The notes under the pieces were generated by a model, which saw nothing but the letters and a program-made list of their open reading frames with translations, was not told where the DNA came from and made no database searches. From WHSW01 sp963740055 (GTDB taxonomy: Bacteria; Actinomycetota; Thermoleophilia; Solirubrobacterales; 70-9): DNA of 64,000 nucleotides. This document shows, piece by piece, positions 1-6,516 of this stretch. Within the stretch, counting starts at the first letter, position 1. Every line of letters starts with the position of its first letter. The position numbers and the translations under genes were made by a program. The DNA is taken from positions 434,001-498,000 of the forward strand of contig CAVUCL010000004.1 in NCBI GenBank assembly GCA_963740055.1. Direction: 5' to 3'.

Positions 1-289
1 CTTCGCGCTCTTCGTCCGGCCGGCGATCCGGGCGCTGCTCGGGGCCGAGGTCGCGCCGCGGCGCGCGACCGCGATCCTGACCACCGACTACCGCAAGCGG
101 CCCGGCCGGGCGCACATGGTCCGCTGCCGGCTCGAGGCAGGCGACGAGGGCTGGCGCGCGACGCCGACCGGCGCCCAGGGCTCGCACGTGCTCACCTCGA
201 TGCTCGGCGCCGACGCGCTCGCGATCCTGCCAACCGAGTCGAACGGCGTCAGCGCCGGCGACCGGGTCGAGATCGAGCTGCTCGGGTGA
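1..289 (+). CDS. moeA: Molybdopterin molybdenumtransferase MoeA, C-terminal part (5' end outside window)
   Basis: The reading frame is open from base 2 to a TGA at 287-289, about 95 residues. It begins FALFVRPAIRALLG, which matches the end of the MoeA catalytic domain, and continues with a C-terminal beta-barrel-like domain containing GSHVLTSMLGADALAILP, the pattern of MoeA domain IV. MoeA inserts molybdate into adenylylated molybdopterin in the cytoplasm. The gene is followed 19 bases later by the moaD-moaE-moaC fusion and then mog, so the context is a molybdenum cofactor operon. Only the C-terminus is visible, so substrate-site residues cannot be checked. Confidence 0.85.
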   Translation, partial: FALFVRPAIRALLGAEVAPRRATAILTTDYRKRPGRAHMVRCRLEAGDEGWRATPTGAQGSHVLTSMLGADALAILPTESNGVSAGDRVEIELLG

Positions 290-296
290 CGGCATC

Positions 297-302
297 TACG
301 AT
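297..302 (+). promoter_or_regulatory. -10 element of a probable leaderless promoter for the moaDEC fusion
   Basis: The hexamer TACGAT lies exactly 6 bases before the ATG at 309, and there is no purine-rich ribosome-binding site between moeA and that ATG. The same hexamer at the same distance precedes the gene starting at 6103 on the other strand. The spacing would put the transcription start at or next to the start codon. No clear -35 element is visible. Confidence 0.45.
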
Positions 303-308
303 TGCCGC

Positions 309-1454
309 ATGCAGGTTGAGGTTCGACTGTTCGCGATCCTGCGCGAGCGCGCGGGTCGCGAGACGCTCTCGCTCGAGCTCGCCGACGGGGCCACGGTCGC
401 CGACGTGCTCGAGGCCGCCGCGCGCGCGCCGGGCCTCGGCGAGGTCCTGCCGGCGCTGCCGGTGCGGGCGGCGCTCAACCGCGAGTACGTCGACGACGAC
501 GCCCCCGTCCGCGCCGGCGACGAGCTGGCGCTGATCCCACCGGTCAGCGGCGGCGCGGCGACCGCGATCCACGCTCGGGTCGGCGAGCGGCCGATCGCGG
601 TCGAGGCACTCGCCGCCGCGGTCGGACGCCCCGGCGCCGGGGCGACGGTGATCTTCTGCGGCACCACGCGTGCGGTCGAGAAGCTCGACTACGAGGCCTA
701 CGGGGAGATGGCCACCGAGCGGATCGAGGCGATCCTCGCCGAGTGCATCGCCGGGCACGGGCTCGAGGCCGCGGCCGCCGAACACCGCACCGGCTCGGTC
801 GCGCTCGGCGAGCCGAGCGTCGTCGTCGCCGTCTCCGCCGCCCACCGCGGCGAGGCCTTCGCCGGCGCGCGCGAGGCGATCGACCGGATCAAGGCCGAGG
901 CGCCGATCTGGAAGCGGGAGGTCGACGGCGACGCGCGGCGCTGGGTCGAGGGCACGAGCCCGCCCGCGGGAGCGCCCGGCGGCCTCACCCATCTCGACGC
1001 GACCGGCACCGCGCGCATGGTCGACGTCGGCGCGAAGCCGCAGACCGCGCGGCGCGCCCGCGCGGAGGCGCGACTGCGGATGGCGCCCGAGACCGCCGCC
1101 GCCGTCGCGCGCGGCGACGCGCCCAAGGGCGACGTCCTCGGCACCGCGCGGATCGCCGGGATCGGGGCCGCGAAGCGCACCTGGGAGCTGATCCCGCTCG
1201 CGCACCCGCTGGCGCTCGACCACGTCGAGGTCGAGGGTCGCGTCGATCCCGAGGCGGGGCTCGTCTCGCTCTCGGCCGAGGCCGGCACGACCGGCCGCAC
1301 CGGGGTCGAGATGGAGGCGATGACCGCGTGCTCGATCGCGGCGCTGACCGTCTACGACATGGTCAAGGGGCTCGAGCGCGGGGTCTCGATCGAGTCGATC
1401 GAGCTGGTCGCCAAGAGCGGCGGGCGCAGCGGCGACTGGCGGCGCGATCGATGA
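309..1454 (+). CDS. MoaD-MoaE-MoaC three-domain fusion (molybdopterin synthase plus cyclic pyranopterin monophosphate synthase)
   Basis: One uninterrupted 381-residue frame holds three molybdopterin proteins. Residues 1-82 are MoaD, the ubiquitin-like sulfur carrier, ending in Gly81-Gly82. Residues 83-about 223 are MoaE, the large subunit of molybdopterin synthase, with CGTTRA and the lysines of KAEAPIWKRE (Lys195, Lys202). Residues about 225-381 are MoaC, which forms cyclic pyranopterin monophosphate, with IPLAHP (298-299 HP), EMEAMTA, and Asp350/Lys353 in YDMVK. MoaD works through a free C-terminal Gly-Gly thiocarboxylate, so the internal GG implies cleavage, as reported for mycobacterial MoaD-MoaE fusions (MoaX). 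The addition of MoaC is the unusual part. The frame shows no sign of indels. The 3' end overlaps mog by ATGA. Confidence 0.93.
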   Translation: MQVEVRLFAILRERAGRETLSLELADGATVADVLEAAARAPGLGEVLPALPVRAALNREYVDDDAPVRAGDELALIPPVSGGAATAIHARVGERPIAVEALAAAVGRPGAGATVIFCGTTRAVEKLDYEAYGEMATERIEAILAECIAGHGLEAAAAEHRTGSVALGEPSVVVAVSAAHRGEAFAGAREAIDRIKAEAPIWKREVDGDARRWVEGTSPPAGAPGGLTHLDATGTARMVDVGAKPQTARRARAEARLRMAPETAAAVARGDAPKGDVLGTARIAGIGAAKRTWELIPLAHPLALDHVEVEGRVDPEAGLVSLSAEAGTTGRTGVEMEAMTACSIAALTVYDMVKGLERGVSIESIELVAKSGGRSGDWRRDR

Positions 1455-1960
1455 CCCACCAGGCGCGCGAGCGAGGCGAGCTCGGCGCCGCCGTGCTCAC
1501 GATCTCGACCTCGCGCGCCCGGGGCGAGGCCGAGGACCTCGGCGGACCGGCGCTGGCCGCGTTCGCCGAGCGGATCGGGGCGACGGTGATCGACACCGAG
1601 GTGATTCCCGACGAGCGCGAGCTGATCGAGGGCCGGCTGCGCTGGTGGTGCGACGAGGGCGGCTGCGAGCTCGTGCTGACCACCGGCGGCACCGGGTTCG
1701 CGCCCGACGACGTCACCCCGGAGGCGACGAGGGCGGTGATCGAACGCGAGGCGCCGGGATTCGGCGAGGCGATGCGGGCCGCGTCGCGCCCGCACACGGC
1801 GATGTGGATGGCGTCGCGCGGCCTCGCCGGGATCCGCGGGCAGTCGCTGATCGTCAACTTCCCCGGCAACCCGCCCGCGATCGAGCAGGCGGGCGAGGCG
1901 ATCGCCGAGGCGCTGCCGCACGTGCTCGGGCTGCTCGCCGGGCGCGCCAAGCGCCACTGA
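1451..1960 (+). CDS. mog: Molybdopterin adenylyltransferase family protein (MogA/MoaB)
   Basis: The protein has 169 residues, the normal size for MogA/MoaB. It has TTGGTGFAPDDVTPEAT, the molybdopterin-binding TGGTG signature followed by DxTPE, and the late motif SLIVNFPGNP. The family adenylylates molybdopterin before molybdate insertion by MoeA. Its ATG overlaps the stop of the moaDEC fusion (ATGA), so the genes are translationally coupled and the start is well defined. Whether it acts as MogA or as the related MoaB cannot be told from sequence alone. Confidence 0.88.
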   Translation: MTHQARERGELGAAVLTISTSRARGEAEDLGGPALAAFAERIGATVIDTEVIPDERELIEGRLRWWCDEGGCELVLTTGGTGFAPDDVTPEATRAVIEREAPGFGEAMRAASRPHTAMWMASRGLAGIRGQSLIVNFPGNPPAIEQAGEAIAEALPHVLGLLAGRAKRH

Positions 1961-1989
1961 CGTCCCGGTTATCCGGCCCCCGGCGCGGG

Positions 1990-1995
1990 TATCGA
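1990..1995 (+). promoter_or_regulatory. Possible leaderless -10 element for the DUF2188-like gene
   Basis: TATCGA lies 6 bases before the ATG at 2002, the same geometry as other probable leaderless starts in this window. The last base departs from TANNNT, so this is weaker than the moaDEC and rpsL examples. Confidence 0.3.
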
Positions 1996-2001
1996 CCTGC
2001 C

Positions 2002-2313
2002 ATGGCACTGAAGGTCGTGCGCAACGAGGTCGACGGCTGGGACGTGATCCGCGAGGACGAGGGCGTCGCGCTCTCGAACCACCCGGACCGGGCCAGCGCC
2101 GAGGCCGCGGCCCGGATCCGCGCCGACGAGGACCGCGTCAGCGAGGAGGGCGACGAGCCCGTGGTGGTCGCCGCCGACGAGGTCCACGGCATCGACGACT
2201 CGCGCCAGGGAATGGGCCGCGCCTTCCTCTTCCTCGGCGGGCTGCTGGTCGCGGTCGCGATCCTGATCGGCATCCTCGCGCTCACCGGCAGCCTCACCGG
2301 CTTCGGCAGCTGA
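2002..2313 (+). CDS. Small membrane protein with N-terminal DUF2188-like domain
   Basis: The product is 103 residues. The first ~60 read like a DUF2188 domain: GWDV, then SAEAAARIRADED, then DEPVVVAADEVHGID, a short beta-alpha-beta pattern of unknown function. Residues about 72-95 form one hydrophobic segment (FLFLGGLLVAVAILIGILAL), so the domain is probably tethered to the membrane with a very short other side. The ATG is supported by a -10-like hexamer 6 bases upstream. The role is unknown; the DUF2188 assignment is by pattern only. Confidence 0.65.
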   Translation: MALKVVRNEVDGWDVIREDEGVALSNHPDRASAEAAARIRADEDRVSEEGDEPVVVAADEVHGIDDSRQGMGRAFLFLGGLLVAVAILIGILALTGSLTGFGS

Positions 2314-2326
2314 GCCGCCCGGCGCG

Positions 2327-3253
2327 TTACGGCTTGCGCTGCCGAGCGCGCTCGAGCATCGCCTTGACCCCGCTCACGGGTCCCAGGTGGGCGAGCTTGT
2401 CGGGGTTGACCACCGAGCGGATCGACTGCACCTGGTCCTCGGCGATGCCGAGCGACCAGACGCCGATCAGGCCACCGTCCGCGTCCGTGACCACCGCGCC
2501 GGGCTGGCCGTTGATCTCGGCGCGCCGCAGCTCGATCCCGCCGGCGCGACGGCCCAGCTTGATCCAGGTGGCGAGCGTTCGTGCCACCCGTCGCCGGCCG
2601 TAGAGCGCACGGGCGAGCGCCGGCGCCCGGCCGCCGCCGTCGCCGTGCAGGGCGACGTCCTCGGCGAGCAGTGACTCGAGCGTCTCGAGCTCGCCGTCGC
2701 GGGCGGCGGCGAAGAAGCGATCCGCCAGCTCCTGGCGGCGTCGTTCGGACGCCTCGTAGCGCGGCCGGCGGTCGTCCACGTGCCGGCGCGCGCGGGTGGC
2801 GATCTGGCGCGTCGCCGGCTCGCTCTTGCCGATGATCGCGGCGATCCGGTCGTAGGGGTAGTCGAACACGTCACGGAGCAGGAACACCGCGCGCTGCTCC
2901 GGCGAGAGGCCCTCGAGCACGACGAGGAAGGCGAGCGAGAGCGAGTCGGCGATCTCGGCGTGCCGGGCAGGGTCCTCCTCGTTCGACGTGATCAGCGGCT
3001 CGGGCAGCCACTCGCCGACGTAGGTCTCGCGGCGAACGCGCGCCGAGCGCAGCTCGTCGATCGCGAGCCGGGTGACGACCGTCGACAGGTAGGCCCGCGG
3101 GGACTCGATCCGCTCACCCTCGGCGAGCGCCCGATGGAGGCGCAGAAGGCCCTCCTGGACGAGGTCCTCGGCGTCGCTCGCGCTGCCCAGCATGCGGTAG
3201 GCGAGCGCGAAGGCGCCGGGCCGCAGCTCCTCGTAGAGCTCCTGCGCCGCCAC
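2327..3253 (-). CDS. ECF41-type RNA polymerase sigma factor with SnoaL-like C-terminal domain
   Basis: The GTG at 3253 gives 308 residues. Sigma region 2 lies at about residues 8-75 (AYRMLGSASDAEDLVQEG) and region 4 at about 115-165 (LSPEQRAVFLLRDVFDYPYDRIA). A C-terminal ~120-residue extension follows. It carries the three sequence marks of the ECF41 group: WLPEP at 82-86 in the linker, DGGGR at 205-209 and NPDKL at 283-287. In ECF41 factors the extension controls sigma activity in place of a separate anti-sigma factor. The upstream neighbour, 2 bases away, is an NAD-dependent epimerase, a usual partner of this group. The long open frame upstream of the GTG is overlap with that gene. Confidence 0.9.
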   Translation of the reverse strand: MAAQELYEELRPGAFALAYRMLGSASDAEDLVQEGLLRLHRALAEGERIESPRAYLSTVVTRLAIDELRSARVRRETYVGEWLPEPLITSNEEDPARHAEIADSLSLAFLVVLEGLSPEQRAVFLLRDVFDYPYDRIAAIIGKSEPATRQIATRARRHVDDRRPRYEASERRRQELADRFFAAARDGELETLESLLAEDVALHGDGGGRAPALARALYGRRRVARTLATWIKLGRRAGGIELRRAEINGQPGAVVTDADGGLIGVWSLGIAEDQVQSIRSVVNPDKLAHLGPVSGVKAMLERARQRKP

Positions 3254-3255
3254 GG

Positions 3256-4203
3256 CTAACCGAGCCCGGTGGCGAAGCCGTCGCGCCAGCTCGCGTGCCG
3301 CGGCGCCCAGGCCAGCTCGCGCTTCGCCTTCGCGTTCGAGGCGCCGCGGGTCTCGGTCATCATCACCGTCGCCCACTCGCCGGCGAAGATGCGGCCGAGC
3401 CAGCGCGGCACTCGGCGAGGCGCCGGCGCCTGGACCGCCTTCGCGGCGGCGGGCAGCCACTCGGCCACGGGCGCGGGCTCGTCGTCGACGACGTTGTAGA
3501 TCCCGCGCCCGGCGCCTTCGATCGCGCTCACCGTGGCCTCCGCGGCGTCCTCGATCTGGATGAACGACCAGACCCCGCCGGCCTTGCCGACCAGGGGCAG
3601 CTGTCGCTTGCGAATCGCCTCCACCATCGCGCCCTCGGGGCCGCGGCTGAAGTTGGTCCCGGGACCGTAGAAGGCACCGTAACGAAGCACTACACCCTCG
3701 GTCCACGTGGCTTCGGTGACCGCGCTCTCGACGTGGCGGATCGCATCAACCGTCGTGCGGAGCTGGCCTGGAGGGCTCTCGTCGAGCGGGTCGTCCTCCG
3801 ACTTCACCGGGCCTCCGACGCGGGCGTAGATGGCCGGCGCGTAGCTCTGGGCGACGAAGCGGCGCGCGCCGACGGCGCGGCCGGCGGCGAGCAGGTGATC
3901 GGTGCCCTCGGTGCGCAAGCGGTTGGTCTGGGCGAACTCGCGGTCGAAGTGGCGCATGTCGAGCGCGTGCGGGATCGCGGTCAGCTGGTGCACGATCACC
4001 TCGGGCTCGGCCGCGCCCACGGCCTCGGCAACCGACTCGGGATCGAGCGCGTCGCCGACCACCGGCCGCCCGCCCAGGTCCCAGACCAACTGCTGCTTGG
4101 ACTCGCTGCGAGTCATGCCCGTGACCTCGTGCCCGCGCTCCACCAAACGGGGAAGCAGCTGCTTGCCCAGTGCTCCGGTCGCTCCTGCGACGAAGATCTT
4201 CAT
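3256..4203 (-). CDS. NAD-dependent epimerase/dehydratase (SDR) linked to ECF41 sigma factor
   Basis: The product is 315 residues with an N-terminal Rossmann motif, MKIFVAGATGALG (GxxGxxG), and an extended SDR fold. The usual YxxxK is not obvious: around residues 115-130 the sequence reads RFVAQSYAPAIYARVG. The start at 4203 is chosen because AGGAG lies 7 bases upstream; an in-frame ATG 24 bases earlier has no such site. The gene is co-directional with and 2 bases from the ECF41 sigma factor. Epimerases, oxidoreductases and carboxymuconolactone decarboxylases are the known neighbours and targets of ECF41. The substrate is unknown. Confidence 0.85.
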   Translation of the reverse strand: MKIFVAGATGALGKQLLPRLVERGHEVTGMTRSESKQQLVWDLGGRPVVGDALDPESVAEAVGAAEPEVIVHQLTAIPHALDMRHFDREFAQTNRLRTEGTDHLLAAGRAVGARRFVAQSYAPAIYARVGGPVKSEDDPLDESPPGQLRTTVDAIRHVESAVTEATWTEGVVLRYGAFYGPGTNFSRGPEGAMVEAIRKRQLPLVGKAGGVWSFIQIEDAAEATVSAIEGAGRGIYNVVDDEPAPVAEWLPAAAKAVQAPAPRRVPRWLGRIFAGEWATVMMTETRGASNAKAKRELAWAPRHASWRDGFATGLG

Positions 4204-4295
4204 CGTCGTCTCCTTTCGGTCTCTCATCCATAGAGACGACACAGCCCGCAGCGCTGTGACACCTCGACGGGCGCCACAGCTCGATTTGAGAGAAA

Positions 4296-4369
4296 TCGGG
4301 GCGCCCGGATTTGAACCGGGGACCTCACCGACCCGAACGGTGCGCGCTACCAGGCTGCGCCACGCCCCG
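4296..4369 (-). tRNA. tRNA-Pro (anticodon CGG)
   Basis: Reading the minus strand, a complete 74-base cloverleaf can be drawn. The acceptor stem is CGGGGCG/CGCCCCG, followed by TG, a D stem GCGC/GCGC around AGCCTGGTA, an anticodon stem CACCG/CGGTG with loop TTCGGGT, the variable AGGTC, and a T arm CCGG-G-TTCAAAT-CCCGG-type stem. All stems pair fully. The loop positions give anticodon CGG (proline codon CCG). The discriminator base is A and the CCA end is not encoded. Confidence 0.95.
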
Positions 4370-4402
4370 AGGCGTCTGAGTATTGCGAAAACGCGCTCGC
4401 GC

Positions 4403-4408
4403 CATACT
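4403..4408 (+). promoter_or_regulatory. Possible leaderless -10 element for the TVP38/DedA-like gene
   Basis: CATACT (close to TATACT) ends exactly 6 bases before the ATG at 4415. There is no ribosome-binding site. The gene begins only 46 bases after the divergently transcribed tRNA-Pro. Confidence 0.4.
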
Positions 4409-4414
4409 GCGCCG

Positions 4415-5134
4415 ATGGTCGACGATCCCGGATCGCGGGCCGCCGACCCGGACGGCGACGACCGCCCGCGGCTGATCGGCGTCGCGATCACCGTCGCCGG
4501 GATCGCCATCCTCGCGCTGGTGCTGCTCGCGATCGAACCCCTGCGCACGGGGATCGGCGACGCGGTCCGCGGCGACACCGACTCGCTGCGCTCCGAGATC
4601 CGCGAGCTCGGCTTCGGCGGCGTCCTGATCGTGCTCATGCTCGCCCTCGCGCACGCGATCGTCTGGTATCCGGCCGAGATCCTCGACGCCGCCGCGGGCT
4701 ACGTCTACGGCTTCTGGCCGGCGCTGGCGCTGGTCATGTTCGGCTGGCTGATCAACGCGATCGTCGCCTACTGGATCGGGCGCCACGGGGCCCGCCCGGC
4801 GCTCTACCGGGTCGCCGGACGCCACCGCTTCGACCGCCTCGAGCGCGTGGCGGAGAACGGCGGCGCCTCGCTGCTGATCGCGATCCGGCTGATCCCGATC
4901 GTGCCCTTCAGCCTGTTCTCGATCGTCGCCGGCGCCGCCCGGGTGCCGGTCGGGCGCTTTCTGTGGACGACCGTGGTCGGCTACCTGCCGCTGACCGCGA
5001 TCTTCGTCTACCTCGGCAGCCGGCTCGAGGAGCTCTCCCCCACCGACCCCCTGCTCTGGATCGGGGCCTTCGTCCTGATCGTGCTCCTGCTCCTGACCCG
5101 GCGTCTGCGCGACCTGACTGGCGACTCGCGCTAG
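4415..5134 (+). CDS. TVP38/TMEM64 (SNARE-associated/DedA-like) membrane protein
   Basis: The product is 239 residues. It has a short charged N-terminus (DPDGDDRPR), a first membrane helix at about 20-42, then the family core. AAGYVYGFWPALALVMFGWL resembles the glycine-rich GxxYGF turn, followed by AYWIGRHGARPALYR. The later segment AIRLIPIVPFSLFSIVAGAA matches the conserved RxxPxxPF re-entrant motif, and a final helix is at about 210-228. The family acts in lipid or small-molecule transport across the cytoplasmic membrane; the substrate here is unknown. It is a single-gene unit between the tRNA and the convergent DsbA-like gene. Confidence 0.85.
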   Translation: MVDDPGSRAADPDGDDRPRLIGVAITVAGIAILALVLLAIEPLRTGIGDAVRGDTDSLRSEIRELGFGGVLIVLMLALAHAIVWYPAEILDAAAGYVYGFWPALALVMFGWLINAIVAYWIGRHGARPALYRVAGRHRFDRLERVAENGGASLLIAIRLIPIVPFSLFSIVAGAARVPVGRFLWTTVVGYLPLTAIFVYLGSRLEELSPTDPLLWIGAFVLIVLLLLTRRLRDLTGDSR

Positions 5135-5142
5135 CGCTCCGC

Positions 5143-5820
5143 TCAGCCGACCGCCGCGATCGCCGCCTCGATCTGCTCGCGCTCGGGGCTGTCGATCAGC
5201 TCGCGCTGGCCGCCCGGCCCGGAGACGACGACCGCGGGCTCCGCCGGCAGCTCGAGCTCGACCGCGAGCATCGCGTCCTCGCGCACCAGCTCCTCGCTCT
5301 CGGGCGCCTCGAAGTCCTGCTCCCACTGCTCGAGCTCGAGTTGCGGCACTGCCTCGGCGATCTCGCGCAGGACGTCCGCGTCGATGCCGCGGCTGATCGC
5401 GAGCTCCTGGTTGCGAACGAAGGTGTCGAGGTACTGCCACTGGCGCGCCTGCCGTCCCGCCGCCTCGGCCGCGATCGCCGCCAGCGTCGTGTCGTTGGGC
5501 GCGAGCGAGAAGTGGCGGAACTCGAACCGGACCTCGCCGCCGCGGGCGAGCTCCTCGACCAGCGGGTCGATGACGTCGATCTCGTAGTCGGCGCACGGTC
5601 GGCACTGGAGGTCGTTGAAGACGGTCACGGTCACCGGTGCGTCCTCGGTGCCGAGGTAGGCGTCGGCCTGCTCGATCCCGCCGAAGATGCGCTGGACCTC
5701 GTTCACCCCGCCGACGTCCTGCGCCTGCGGCCCCCCCTCGCCGACCGAGATCGAGACGATCGCGGCGACGATCGCGACCGCGCCCACGATCAGCAGCGAC
5801 CTCGGTACCCAGGCGCTCAT
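5143..5820 (-). CDS. Membrane-anchored DsbA-like thioredoxin-fold protein
   Basis: The product is 225 residues. A membrane anchor or uncleaved signal lies at about 7-26, then a linker. A thioredoxin_4/DsbA-like domain begins near residue 60 (DAPVTVTVFNDLQCRPCADYE) with the redox pair Cys73-Arg-Pro-Cys76. The middle of the domain holds a long helical insert, as expected for DsbA, and the C-terminus has PAVVVSGPGG with the cis-Pro-type turn. It is likely an extracytoplasmic thiol oxidoreductase. It is 22 bases downstream of the small gene at 5843-6103, probably in one transcript. Confidence 0.82.
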   Translation of the reverse strand: MSAWVPRSLLIVGAVAIVAAIVSISVGEGGPQAQDVGGVNEVQRIFGGIEQADAYLGTEDAPVTVTVFNDLQCRPCADYEIDVIDPLVEELARGGEVRFEFRHFSLAPNDTTLAAIAAEAAGRQARQWQYLDTFVRNQELAISRGIDADVLREIAEAVPQLELEQWEQDFEAPESEELVREDAMLAVELELPAEPAVVVSGPGGQRELIDSPEREQIEAAIAAVG

Positions 5821-5842
5821 CGCGACGCGCTCCGGTGGCGGG

Positions 5843-6103
5843 CTAGCCCGCCACCGCCTTGTAATAGCGGACCGCGAGCCCGGTGAGCAGGGTCTCGAAG
5901 GTCGCCTCGAGCTCGCCGTCGCCGTCGCTTGCGTAGGCCTCGAGCCCGCTGCGCTCGATCTCGACGCTGCGCGCGATCACCTCGTCGACAAGGTCCGGGT
6001 GCTCGTCGCAGAAGTAGGCGCCGATCGAGTAGAGCTCGGTGTCCATCAGCGAGTCGATGAACTCGGCTCGCTCGCCACCCGTTGCCGCCGTCCGCTCAGC
6101 CAT
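5843..6103 (-). CDS. Small acidic alpha-helical protein of unknown function
   Basis: The product is 86 residues if it starts at the ATG at 6103. It is predicted mostly helical and acidic (for example DELYS-like and DEVIARSVEIERSG segments). I do not recognise the family. The start is chosen because TACGAT lies exactly 6 bases upstream, the same arrangement as the moaDEC gene; the frame stays open for another 45 codons upstream with no better start. It precedes the DsbA-like gene. Confidence 0.55.
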   Translation of the reverse strand: MAERTAATGGERAEFIDSLMDTELYSIGAYFCDEHPDLVDEVIARSVEIERSGLEAYASDGDGELEATFETLLTGLAVRYYKAVAG

Positions 6104-6109
6104 GCCGAC

Positions 6110-6115
6110 ATCGTA
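6110..6115 (-). promoter_or_regulatory. -10 element of a probable leaderless promoter
   Basis: On the minus strand TACGAT is followed by 6 bases and then ATG (6103). The hexamer and spacing are identical to the element before the moaDEC fusion. No ribosome-binding site is present. Confidence 0.45.
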
Positions 6116-6166
6116 GAGTCGTCCGCCGCCGGCGACCGCGAGCCTCGCAGTTTGCGCGAAAAAGGC

Positions 6167-6194
6167 TTGAAATGTCCGGGCCGAACGATAAAAC
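6167..6194 (+). promoter_or_regulatory. Candidate sigma-70-type promoter for the small gene at 6231
   Basis: TTGAAA (6167-6172) and TAAAAC (6189-6194) are separated by 16 bases. This is an AT-rich island in otherwise GC-rich sequence, about 37 bases before the GTG start. A ribosome-binding site (GAGGAG) is present 8 bases before that GTG, so this gene, unlike its neighbours, has a normal leader. Confidence 0.4.
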
Positions 6195-6230
6195 TGCCTC
6201 TGCTCTTGTAAGCGGAAGAGGAGACGGTAC

Positions 6231-6414
6231 GTGGCCATTCACCTGACGCCGAGCGAGCTCGCAGACGAGTTGAACATGAAGCGGCGGGAGGTGATCCACA
6301 AGTGCATGGAGCTCGGGCGTGCCGATCTTCAACGGCCGGATCGACAAGACCCTCTTCGTCTCCACCGTGCGCGAGTTGGGTAGCGCGCAGAAGACCCCGC
6401 AGGCAGCCGCCTGA
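6231..6414 (+). CDS. Small IF2-N/helix-turn-helix-like protein (apparent frameshift)
   Basis: The GTG at 6231 has a good ribosome-binding site. The frame reads LTPSELADELNMKRREVIHK and then, as written, stops at 6383. Removing one G from the GGG at 6315-6317 restores a 60-residue protein continuing GVPIFNGRIDKTLFVSTVRELG to a TGA at 6412. The N-terminal half looks like the small three-helix IF2 N-terminal or HTH fold (SELADELNM...VIHKCMELG). The function is unknown; nucleic-acid binding is a guess from the fold. It is too short and broken to appear as a normal long ORF. Confidence 0.5.
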
Positions 6415-6516
6415 GCCGGCTGCCCGAGCGCCGTCGGCGGCGCCCTCTCTGAGGTAGGTTTCCCCTCCCGGGCGCCCGCTCGGGCGTTTCGTCCACCCGA
6501 AGGAGAGAGACGCAGA

